Part shown: in pieces, positions 43,808 through 50,872 of the stretch
Position numbering within the stretch: the first letter of the stretch is position 1
How the letters are laid out: every line of letters begins with the position of its first letter
NCBI GenBank assembly: GCA_963816535.1
Contig: CAWFKW010000006.1
Location: forward strand, 496,001-560,000
Direction: 5' to 3'
Source of the DNA: CAWFKW01 sp963816535
GTDB lineage: Bacteria; Bacteroidota; Ignavibacteria; Tepidaquicellales; OLB5
DNA: 64,000 bases
The notes under the pieces: generated by a model
Database searches by the model: none
Seen by the model: the letters and a program-made list of their open reading frames with translations, nothing else
Told to the model about the DNA's origin: nothing
Position numbers and translations under genes: made by a program

Positions 43808-44611
43808 TTAGTTTTGTATATTTAGGCACCTCCATTTCCCTATTTCTTTTTCCCCATCCGCTTGTATTAATTCCCCAACAAACTGAACGGTGCATGGCGA
43901 AATATTTTTGTAATCTACGATAAAATGCATGTCACGTTGAATGCCTCTTCGCGATGCGACTTTCGATAGTCTTGTTTCATCGATAACGGTTTTATTCCGC
44001 ATCTTAATATATAAATCAGCAAGCCCCGTTAACGACAGCGGATACGCTTTACGCGTAATCTCGAATAACAAATCACAGAAAGCTTTTTCCTGTTCTGCAA
44101 TACCGCTTATACTATATCTCAAATCAGATGTAGGACACAGTACCACAAGGTCAGTTATATTGGGAAGATTCCTGAGAATGCTGTAATCCTTCATCTCTGA
44201 GGAGAGAAAAACAGCTACATGCTTGCTTAACAGCAATTCCTTCGCTTCCCCAATATCCTTCTTTGAAACAAAAACCAGGACAGGTAGTGGCCGGGCATGT
44301 TCTGATGAGTAATTGTTCAGTACATCAAGACCGCTAACAAAAAATTTATATTTTTTTTGTTTCATCAGGCTATGAACCTGTTGAGCCAGTCCTGTTAATA
44401 CCGGTTTAAATTTCTCCTTCTTTCTAAAACTATACGTCCCTTTTCCTACCCTTGAAATGAGACCCTTTCTCACCATCGAGGATAGCGTCTGATAAACCAT
44501 TTGTTCTTTCAGATTAAGAATCCGGATAACATCAGGTATTGAAAAATACTCCGATTTCTCCAGAAATCGCTTTAAAACGTTAATTTTTGAATCTAATGAT
44601 AGTTTCTGCAT
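43808..44611 (-). CDS. AbiEi-like winged-helix protein (267 aa)
   Basis: Start at ATG 44611 (an upstream Met adds 14 hydrophobic residues that look like non-coding sequence). Residues 1-60 form a winged helix (SIPDVIRILNLKEQMVYQTLSSMVRKGLISRVGKGTYSFR) of the type at the N-terminus of AbiEi antitoxins. The middle (LLSKHVAVFLSSEMKDYSILRNLPNITDLVVL, IAEQEKAFCDLLFEI, SLTGLADLYIKMRN) resembles the AbiEi/DUF6577 C-terminal region. No AbiEii nucleotidyltransferase toxin is next to it, so it may be an orphan antitoxin or a self-contained regulator. Confidence 0.5.
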   Translation of the reverse strand: MQKLSLDSKINVLKRFLEKSEYFSIPDVIRILNLKEQMVYQTLSSMVRKGLISRVGKGTYSFRKKEKFKPVLTGLAQQVHSLMKQKKYKFFVSGLDVLNNYSSEHARPLPVLVFVSKKDIGEAKELLLSKHVAVFLSSEMKDYSILRNLPNITDLVVLCPTSDLRYSISGIAEQEKAFCDLLFEITRKAYPLSLTGLADLYIKMRNKTVIDETRLSKVASRRGIQRDMHFIVDYKNISPCTVQFVGELIQADGEKEIGKWRCLNIQN

Positions 44612-44697
44612 CTTTTTTATTCGTAATATAATAGTTAAATGAATAAAATACAAATAGATTAATATTTTTGTCTATTGATATATATAATAGTTTTTGG

Positions 44698-44705
44698 TAT
44701 ATTTG
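44698..44705 (+). promoter_or_regulatory. Bacteroidota-type -7 element before DUF5131 gene
   Basis: TATATTTG at 44698-44705 fits TAnnTTTG. It lies 81 bases before the DUF5131 start. No good -33 TTTG at 19-21 bases; TTGA at 44675-44678 is the nearest. Confidence 0.4.
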
Positions 44706-44786
44706 CAGGTAGTCTATTTTTTTAGCTGACAAAAGAGTTCAGCAGATTGAATTAAGAAATAGACTTTAATCTAAACAATATACATT

Positions 44787-45533
44787 ATGTCAATACAATC
44801 GTTTATTCAGTGGACTGACGCCACTGTAAATTTTTGGTACGGATGCGTTAAAGTCGGTCTCGAGTGCCTCTATTGCTACTGGTACCGGGATGCGGCTAAA
44901 TACGGAAAAGATCCCATTAAAGTGACACGCACATTAGATCCTACATTTTACGCCGCACTGAAATGGAAAGACCCTAAGAAAATCTTCACGTGTTCGTGGA
45001 GCGATTTCTTCATTGAACAAGCCGACGCTTGGCGCGCTGATGCCTGGTCGGTTATAGAACAAACCCCTCATCACTCGTGGCAAATTTTAACAAAGCGGCC
45101 CGAAAGAATTCTTCAATCACTTCCGGCGAACTGGGCTCAGGGTTGGGACCAGGTTTGGTTGGGCACTTCTGTCGGTGTTCAAATAGCAGCAGACCTCAGA
45201 ATTCCCCAGCTCCTTGCTGTTCCGTCAAAGACTCGATTCTTATCTGTTGAACCGCTATTAGAACGCATTGATCTAAACAAGTATCTCGCAACCGGCAAGA
45301 TTTCATGGGTCATCGCTGGCGGCGAATCGGGAAACGACGTCGGAAAATTCGGCTACAGACCATGCGAGCTAGACTGGCTTCAAGATATCGTTGACCAGTG
45401 TAAGAAAGCTAACGTTCCTGTTTTTGTAAAACAGCTGGGAACTTACCAATACCATCAGCTTCATCTTACTGACCGACATGGCGGCAACGTTGCGGAATTT
45501 CCTCCTGCTCTACAGATAAGACAATTTCCATAA
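44787..45533 (+). CDS. DUF5131 family protein (phage Gp37/Gp68-like, 248 aa)
   Basis: Typical start FIQWTDATVNFWYGC and the cysteine set Cys20-x6-Cys27-x2-Cys30 (GCVKVGLECLYC), with WQILTKRPERI, PANWAQGWDQVWLGTSV, TRFLSVEPLLERID, WVIAGGESG and VFVKQLG. The family has a radical-SAM-like cysteine pattern and occurs in phages and mobile elements, with DNA-modification or repair roles proposed. The typical CxxxCxxC spacing is altered. Located in the mobile remnant between the AbiEi-like gene and the HTH gene. Confidence 0.8.
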   Translation: MSIQSFIQWTDATVNFWYGCVKVGLECLYCYWYRDAAKYGKDPIKVTRTLDPTFYAALKWKDPKKIFTCSWSDFFIEQADAWRADAWSVIEQTPHHSWQILTKRPERILQSLPANWAQGWDQVWLGTSVGVQIAADLRIPQLLAVPSKTRFLSVEPLLERIDLNKYLATGKISWVIAGGESGNDVGKFGYRPCELDWLQDIVDQCKKANVPVFVKQLGTYQYHQLHLTDRHGGNVAEFPPALQIRQFP

Positions 45534-45577
45534 AAAAAAAGACCTGAGCATAGTCGGTAAACTGCTCTTAATTTTAA

Positions 45578-45955
45578 ATGAGAAAAACAATGAGGTTAGA
45601 CGTTGCAAAATCACTTGAGCTCGAAATTAAGAATAACATAAAGCATATAAAAAAATATTTATGGCTAAATTCGTATTTTATTTCTGAAGCGATTACAGTT
45701 GATACCAGAAACAAACTTGCGAAATTAATGAAGATTTGTGATGATTCCCATAGGAGGAAATTAAGCGTTATTTCCTTAAGGCAAATGGAGGGAGAGCTCA
45801 ACGAGCTAATAAGATTATTCAGCTATATCCGTCTTGATGAACACAGAAAACATACGCCTCTGGAATTGATTCGCGGCATAAAAATATACTGGAAGTTTAT
45901 TAATGAGTTAAATCTGGTTAATGCAAGAATGAGCGGTAAATGGAAAACTTGGTAA
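45578..45955 (+). CDS. hypothetical helical protein (125 aa)
   Basis: Starts at ATG 45578, 44 bases after DUF5131. Charged helical protein: MRLDVAKSLELEIKNNIKHIKKYLWLNS, TRNKLAKLMKICDDSHRRKLSVISLRQM and EGELNELIRLFSYIRLDEHRK. It could pack as a helical bundle with coiled-coil regions. No family recognised. It precedes a terminator. Confidence 0.45.
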   Translation: MRKTMRLDVAKSLELEIKNNIKHIKKYLWLNSYFISEAITVDTRNKLAKLMKICDDSHRRKLSVISLRQMEGELNELIRLFSYIRLDEHRKHTPLELIRGIKIYWKFINELNLVNARMSGKWKTW

Positions 45956-45981
45956 CTGCTTAAGATCCCCACCACTAATCG

Positions 45982-46012
45982 GAACCCCTGTAAATATAAT
46001 CTACGGGGGTTC
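45982..46012 (+). terminator. hairpin after the DUF5131 gene pair
   Basis: GAACCCCTGTA and TACGGGGGTTC pair with one wobble around an AATATAATC loop, then CGATTTC. A moderate terminator for the plus-strand genes. Confidence 0.5.
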
Positions 46013-46164
46013 GATTTCTATTGTCACTATCTTGTTAATAGCGTTAATCCGGGTGACAGTCAAGAAAAAGTGAAATGCAGGAGTCCATACTGTTGGGGCA
46101 TACTCAAAACGTATGACTCTTAAGGGGACTTTAATAAATAAGCCTATTAAAGTATATTTCTAAT

Positions 46165-46557
46165 ATGGATTACAGAGATCGTTTTAAAAAACTACTAGAA
46201 GATAATAAAGTGTCACAGCGTCAGTTTGCTGATAAGTACAGCATTGGGCAGGCGCATGTCAATAGGGTCTGTCGGAGAGCGGCCCACCTGACTATCGAAC
46301 AACTGACCTTGGTTTGTAAACATTTCAAAATTAAAGCGGACTGGTTACTTTTTGGCGACCGTGATTTGTTTGAGGAAATACAGATCTTAAGGTCAGAGCT
46401 TGAAAAAGCTCAGAAACGATCTGATTTGTTTTCGGACAACTTTGAAGCATTGGTTCAGGCTCAGGTCATACTCGAAAGGGCTGTTAACAAGGCTATGAAA
46501 GGATTTCCAGTTGAGTATAAAGAATATCTTTTAAAGCTGAAAATTGGGGATAACTAA
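46165..46557 (+). CDS. XRE-type HTH regulator with coiled coil (130 aa)
   Basis: Helix-turn-helix at residues 15-60 (VSQRQFADKYSIGQAHVNRVCRRAAHLTIEQLTLVCKHFKIKADWLLFG), then a coiled-coil segment (EEIQILRSELEKAQKRSD) and a helical end. Phage-repressor-like regulator. Ends 75 bases before the tRNA-Glu gene (which runs the other way), so it may belong to an element integrated beside that tRNA. Confidence 0.65.
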   Translation: MDYRDRFKKLLEDNKVSQRQFADKYSIGQAHVNRVCRRAAHLTIEQLTLVCKHFKIKADWLLFGDRDLFEEIQILRSELEKAQKRSDLFSDNFEALVQAQVILERAVNKAMKGFPVEYKEYLLKLKIGDN

Positions 46558-46631
46558 TTATAGCAGTACAACATTTGGTACAACATAGATAGGATTGCTG
46601 GGTAATTGTTGTGATTTTAGCTCAAAATGCG

Positions 46632-46703
46632 CGCTCCCAACGGGATTCGAACCCGTATTACCACCTTGAAAGGGTGGTGACCTAACCCTTAGTCGATGGG
46701 AGC
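46632..46703 (-). tRNA. tRNA-Glu (TTC anticodon)
   Basis: Minus strand cloverleaf: acceptor GCTCCCA / TGGGAGC plus discriminator G, D arm GACT/GGTC, anticodon stem CCACC/GGTGG with loop CTTTCAA (TTC reads GAA), T arm ACGGG TTCGAAT CCCGT. Length 72 bases. No CCA encoded. The promoter element at 46718-46725 lies just upstream on the same strand. A hot spot for element integration in many bacteria. Confidence 0.9.
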
Positions 46704-46717
46704 TTAAGTAAAGACTG

Positions 46718-46725
46718 CAAATTTA
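46718..46725 (-). promoter_or_regulatory. -7 element of the tRNA-Glu promoter
   Basis: TAAATTTG on the minus strand, about 14 bases before the tRNA 5' end, in the TAnnTTTG form. The segment from here through the terminator at 46768-46790 is repeated upstream of the MarR gene. Confidence 0.5.
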
Positions 46726-46767
46726 CGGCTTTTCTGAAACATAATAAAGGCACAAATAATATATAAA

Positions 46768-46790
46768 AACCCCCGCTGTTTACGGGGGTT
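46768..46790 (-). terminator. terminator, copy 1 of the duplicated module
   Basis: AACCCCCG / CGGGGGTT with loop CTGTTTA, with the poly-T on the minus side (TTTTATAT). It ends the pseudogene at 46820-46960 on the minus strand. A homologous copy at 48572-48596 ends the larger pseudogene. Confidence 0.75.
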
Positions 46791-46819
46791 AATATTGCAT
46801 TAATGCTTAATAACTTTAA

Positions 46820-46960
46820 CTACGGAGCAGTAAATCCTCTTGTTTGTGATACTGTTTGAGCGCTGAAACTTGAGTTATCATAAACACCTGTTGAAACAAG
46901 AGCATCAATAGAAGCCATGGTTCCAAATTTGATAACCTGCCAGGTTTATGAAGCGCCTGC
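46820..46960 (-). pseudogene. C-terminal fragment of the lipoprotein at 48627
   Basis: The minus strand reads TWQVIKFGTMASIDALVSTGVYDNSSFSAQTVSQTRGFTAP and a stop, aligned with SWQVVKLGSMASVNDFVSSAVFNNSNFNFETLTQAWTFTSH in the gene ending at 48627. A TAA sits just before the conserved W. No upstream gene remains. Followed by a copy of the same terminator and promoter as the larger gene. Confidence 0.65.
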
Positions 46961-47037
46961 ACTGTAACAAACCTGCAAACAGCTTCCAAGTTTCTATCGG
47001 ACTTTTCTTAAGGGAAATAGCTATGGCTAACACATTA

Positions 47038-47964
47038 CTATTTTATAAAACGGTGAATTGCTTTATCAGCGTTATCTTGAAATGTAGTATTTTTCAAATC
47101 AGTATAAAAAGCGCTCTGGTCAACCACGTCCCCTGATAACTTACCCTGTTTACTTGCATAAAAAATCCCGCTTTTATATCGCTCATCCGAAATGCCATCT
47201 ACAAAGCGTTTTGCACCTACTTCCAGCTTATGCACCATTCCCCCTATCAATGGGAATACAACAGGCATCATAAAATACTTCAACATAAATTTCATTGCCG
47301 GGGGAAGATAATTTGGCGCCAGAGTTCCCTTCGTGTTTCCGGGGCTCATAACAACAAATTTGAGGTCAGGATATTTTCTTGCCATTGATAAGGTCCACAT
47401 GGTTGCTGCATATTTGACATATCCATATGCTTGAATTGCTTCAAAGTTATTACCAAAATACGATCCATCAAGAACAGCAGCAAACTCATCTACAGAAGAA
47501 GTCTTCATTGAAACTGGTTTCATTCCGAGCATCTTTACTCCTGGTACAGCTTCCGCACTGACTGATAATACTGCCTTTTTCAACTTATCACGTTTAATTA
47601 ATTCCTCCACTAAAATTACATTACCTAAAATATTGGTAGCAGCTAATTCATTCATACCGGAAGGCATAACTTTCGCAGCCGATTTCCCAACTACTCCACC
47701 TGCATTTAAAATTACTGCATCAATAGGTTCCTTTATTTTTTCCACTGCTTTTGTTACAGAATTTGCATCCGCAACATCCCCAATAATAATTTCAAAGATC
47801 TTTTTTCCCGTTTCCGCTTCAAGGTCTTTTTTTGCATACTCGGCTTTAGCTTGATTTCTGCAGAAAAGAATTACCTTTTTTGTTTCCTTTTTCAATGCTA
47901 ACTGCCGGGCAGTCTCTTTCCCAAGCCCAATATTTGCTCCTGTTATTAATATACTTTCGTTCAT
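47038..47964 (-). CDS. SDR-family NAD(P)-dependent oxidoreductase (308 aa)
   Basis: Classical short-chain dehydrogenase: TGANIGLG (residues 8-15) for cofactor binding, NAGG near residue 90, and the catalytic YGYVK (Tyr-x3-Lys) at about residues 182-186. Its C-terminal half (MVHKLEVGAKRFVDGIS) is typical of the larger SDRs. A MarR gene lies 89 bases upstream on the same strand, with a palindromic operator and promoter between them, so the SDR is probably MarR-regulated. Substrate unknown; quinone, aldehyde or ketone reduction is likely. Confidence 0.85.
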   Translation of the reverse strand: MNESILITGANIGLGKETARQLALKKETKKVILFCRNQAKAEYAKKDLEAETGKKIFEIIIGDVADANSVTKAVEKIKEPIDAVILNAGGVVGKSAAKVMPSGMNELAATNILGNVILVEELIKRDKLKKAVLSVSAEAVPGVKMLGMKPVSMKTSSVDEFAAVLDGSYFGNNFEAIQAYGYVKYAATMWTLSMARKYPDLKFVVMSPGNTKGTLAPNYLPPAMKFMLKYFMMPVVFPLIGGMVHKLEVGAKRFVDGISDERYKSGIFYASKQGKLSGDVVDQSAFYTDLKNTTFQDNADKAIHRFIK

Positions 47965-48004
47965 TTTTTTATCCTTTCCTAAGCTGCATATTACTTCGAT
48001 AGTG

Positions 48005-48036
48005 CAAATATACGAATTTCGTAATTGATAACCAAA
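48005..48036 (-). promoter_or_regulatory. SDR promoter with MarR-type operator palindrome
   Basis: On the minus strand TTTG (48036-48033) and TATATTTG (48012-48005) are 20 bases apart, a good Bacteroidota promoter. The spacer holds the palindrome TACGAA-A-TTCGTA (48011-48023) that overlaps the -7 element. MarR repressors bind such palindromes. The SDR starts about 40 bases downstream. Confidence 0.6.
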
Positions 48037-48052
48037 TTTTTTTCGTTTATAT

Positions 48053-48490
48053 TTAAGACACTATTGCGGCGGCAAGTTTATTGATGTGGTTGATCAATGT
48101 ATTATGCTCTTTCTCGCTGAAGTGGGAAAGGACTTTTTTTGTCATTGCTTTCTTTCGGGTTAAAAACGCTTTGTAAGATTCCAGACCTTTTTCACCAAGA
48201 GCAACTTTCACCACGCGCCTGTCTTCATCAGAGTTATGACGCACCAGGAATTTATTTGCAACGAGTTTATCTGCAATACTTGTAAGCGTGCTTAAAGGCG
48301 CCTTTAAATAATCGGCTATCTCGCTCATTTTTACACTTTTATTGTCTCCTACAAAAGCTACAATCATTAGTTCCTTTTCATTTATTTCGCCACATATCTT
48401 ACAGCAATGCTCCGACTCGCATTTTATTGCACTGGTCAGGCTGAACATTGCAGAAATAAACTGGTTCATCTTATCATCATTCGCTGACAT
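48053..48490 (-). CDS. MarR-family regulator with N-terminal cysteine cluster (145 aa)
   Basis: Winged helix MarR fold: LMIVAFVGDNKSVKMSEIADYLKAPLSTLTSIADKL, the wing HNSDEDRRVVKVALGEKG. N-terminal CESEHCCKICGEI gives four cysteines (24, 29, 30, 33), suggesting thiol or metal sensing. Same orientation as the SDR, upstream of it. It probably represses its own operon or the SDR through the operator at 48011-48023. Confidence 0.8.
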   Translation of the reverse strand: MSANDDKMNQFISAMFSLTSAIKCESEHCCKICGEINEKELMIVAFVGDNKSVKMSEIADYLKAPLSTLTSIADKLVANKFLVRHNSDEDRRVVKVALGEKGLESYKAFLTRKKAMTKKVLSHFSEKEHNTLINHINKLAAAIVS

Positions 48491-48523
48491 GGTAAATTAT
48501 TTTATTTGTGTTATTAAATGCTG

Positions 48524-48531
48524 CAAAGTTA
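48524..48531 (-). promoter_or_regulatory. -7 element of the MarR promoter (copy 2 of the module)
   Basis: TAACTTTG on the minus strand, 34 bases before the MarR ATG. In the repeated segment it aligns with the tRNA-Glu promoter's TAAATTTG. Confidence 0.5.
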
Positions 48532-48571
48532 CGCTTTTCTGAAACATAATAAAGGCATTAAAATTCATAAA

Positions 48572-48596
48572 AAACCCCCGCTTTTTTGCGGAGGTT
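48572..48596 (-). terminator. terminator, copy 2 of the duplicated module
   Basis: AAACCCCCGC / GCGGAGGTTT (one mismatch) with a TTTTT loop, with a T-run on the minus side. It ends the lipoprotein pseudogene and lies directly upstream of the MarR promoter. Confidence 0.75.
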
Positions 48597-48626
48597 TAAT
48601 ATTATTGCCAAAAATAAAATAAATAA

Positions 48627-49898
48627 TTAGTGTGAAGTAAAAGTCCACGCCTGCGTTAGAGTTTCAAAATTAAAGTTCGAGTTATTGAATACAGCCGATG
48701 AAACAAAATCATTAACTGAAGCCATGCTCCCAAGTTTTACGACTTGCCATGAGTATGCCACGCCTGAGCCCATAGGCAAACCGTAAGCGCTGAAACTGGG
48801 AATTGTGACCGAAGTTGAAGCTGTCAGAATGTAAAAATTCTTAGGTGTCGGGACAGAGGAGCTGATTTGAATAAGATATACGCCGGTTCCTGTTCCGCCG
48901 CCAAACCCAAAATTTGTTGTTGTATCTACGCCGGTCGCCATGTTTACAGGAGTGCTTAAGGTAGGCGGAGTTTCAAGATTAATATTATTTGAACCGCCTA
49001 CTGTGGCGGTAATTAATTTGAGGCTTGTTTGAACTGTCGGAGCAGGTGAGGATGCTAGTCCCTCTAATCCAATGGAAAAAGCAGAGGTCAATCCGCCAGG
49101 TACATTAAATGAGAAAGTTGGTCCCACGGCAACTGTTCCGATATTAGCGCCGATGAGCGGCGTGCCCTGCGTTGTGAATTTTAAGATCATGCGCGTGGTT
49201 GCAGGATTGAATCCGGCAGGCGCTGTAATTGAACCTGTTAACGCGGTAGTCGTGGGCGTCACATTCAGGTCTGTGGCTGCAAATGTTAAGCTGGCAGTAC
49301 CGTTGTTGTTGAGAGCAATGTTGGATTTCTCTCCATATTTATTATACGCTGTAACTGCGCCAGTTAGGTCAGTGGTGTAAATCAGGACAATAACCTTACC
49401 CGTAATAGGCGCTGAATTTTGCCAAGTTACATTAACGGTAGCGGGCGAGGTAGCAATTGTTGTGTAAGAATGAACTAATGCATTATCAGTATAAACTACA
49501 GTTGCTTTCTGACCTGCCGCTAAAGCGGGAAAATTAACCGTCAAAGTTGCAGAAGAAGGCGATGGCGTGAGACCAACCGCATAGAGCTGCGGAGTTAATG
49601 TAGTTATACCCTGGTATTCAAAACCGCTTGCATTACCAGTAGTTAAAATAAGCTTTACGTTATAAGGCGTTGTAATGCTGTTAAATGTAAAACTTCCGTC
49701 AGCTCCAGTAACTACATTGGCGCTTCCTATAACTACTGTAACGCCCTGAACCGGATTTCCCTGTCCGTCAACCACTTTTCCTGTTACGGTTCCTGTTGTA
49801 GGAGTAACCGGATTTGTTGTACTATTTGAACATCCATCTTACATTAACCCGATGGAAACTAACACTACTGATAAAACTAAAATTTTTACTACTTTCAT
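48627..49898 (-). pseudogene. broken secreted lipoprotein-like gene (Ig/carboxypeptidase-regulatory-like)
   Basis: Reading from ATG 49898 gives a signal segment MKVVKILVLSVVLVSIGLM, then a TAA (49841-49839), then DGCSNSTTNPV, which is a lipoprotein cysteine context. The frame continues without further stops to 48627, about 420 residues, including VVDGQGNPVQGVTVVIGS (a carboxypeptidase-regulatory-like domain) and repeats of Ig-like strands. The stop falls between signal and lipobox. The rest is open from the internal Met at 49775. Either decayed or a sequencing error. No T9SS domain. Confidence 0.55.
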
Positions 49899-50071
49899 AT
49901 ATACCTTTCTTTAAATATTATTAAATATTTTTAAATTTAAATCCAACTTTTTAATATTAATAAGAGTCATAATTACCAGTAATATACTTATTTATGTGTT
50001 AATATCACAATCGCGATACTACCGATTTTGGGGCTTAATTGATTGAAAAGTCTACATTATAAAACTCTTTC

Positions 50072-50575
50072 TTAATGAATTAGTTTCGAAAGGGTTTTGA
50101 CAAGTTTTTGATATGTATCTTCCATTGTTTCGGAAACTACTTTTACGTCGTTCAGTACAGGCATGAAGTTGGTATCGCCGTCCCAGCGGGGGACGATATG
50201 GAAATGAATGTGGCCTTCGATTCCAGCGCCGGAAACGCGCCCTATGTTTGCTCCTATATTGAATCCGTGCGGCAATAATGAATCCTTTAAGATCTCACAG
50301 CCGAGATTCAGCATTTTCATGCAATCGGTATAAGTATCGTTATCCAGTTCTTTCAGTGAAGGAGCGTGTAAGTAAGGAACGATCATAAGATGGCCGGAAT
50401 TGTAAGGGTACAAATTCATTATTATGAAACATTTTTCCGAACGATGAACAAGGAAATTTTCTTTGTCTTTATCTTCATTCTGTATCCGGCAGAAAAGACA
50501 CTCATCGTCCTTTGAATTCCCCGGTTTAAATGAATCGATATATTTTGACCGCCACGGCGACCACAACTTTTCCAT
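50072..50575 (-). CDS. HIT-family hydrolase (167 aa)
   Basis: Histidine-triad protein: ECLFCRIQ near the start, VHRSEKCFIIMNLYPYNSGHLMIVPYLHAPSL, and the triad motif GHIHFHIVPRW (H-x-H-x-H). The form W-x-PWR at the N-terminus and the length suggest an Ap4A phosphorylase/hydrolase-like enzyme, acting on dinucleoside polyphosphates. Ends next to a set of dispersed repeats. Confidence 0.85.
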   Translation of the reverse strand: MEKLWSPWRSKYIDSFKPGNSKDDECLFCRIQNEDKDKENFLVHRSEKCFIIMNLYPYNSGHLMIVPYLHAPSLKELDNDTYTDCMKMLNLGCEILKDSLLPHGFNIGANIGRVSGAGIEGHIHFHIVPRWDGDTNFMPVLNDVKVVSETMEDTYQKLVKTLSKLIH

Positions 50576-50625
50576 AGCAATTACTAATGACTAATTACAA
50601 ATTACTAACTGAACTTACGCATAAC

Positions 50626-50724
50626 ATTCCCGCGAAGGCGGGAATCCATTTCATATGTCGCTCCTAAAGGAGCTAAAAGATTGGTTTTATAAATTTCTAC
50701 AAATATGTCGCTCCTAACGGAGCT
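50626..50724. repeat. dispersed palindromic repeats
   Basis: ATTCCCGC-GAAG-GCGGGAAT at 50626-50645, and two copies of ATATGTCGCTCCTAA(A/C)GGAGCT at 50653-50674 and 50703-50724. Such intergenic palindromes recur in this type of genome. They lie between the HIT and EF-G genes and could mark transcript ends or recombination sites. Confidence 0.6.
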
Positions 50725-50872
50725 TAGAAAAAAGAACGATTCTTGCAAATTTGTCTTTTTTGCGTAACTTCAGTGACTAATTACAAATCGCCTAAATACT
50801 GAATTCGTAATTTGCGGCATTGATTGATGATGCTCTAAATCTCAAATCAGCAATCAGCAATCTCAAATCATT

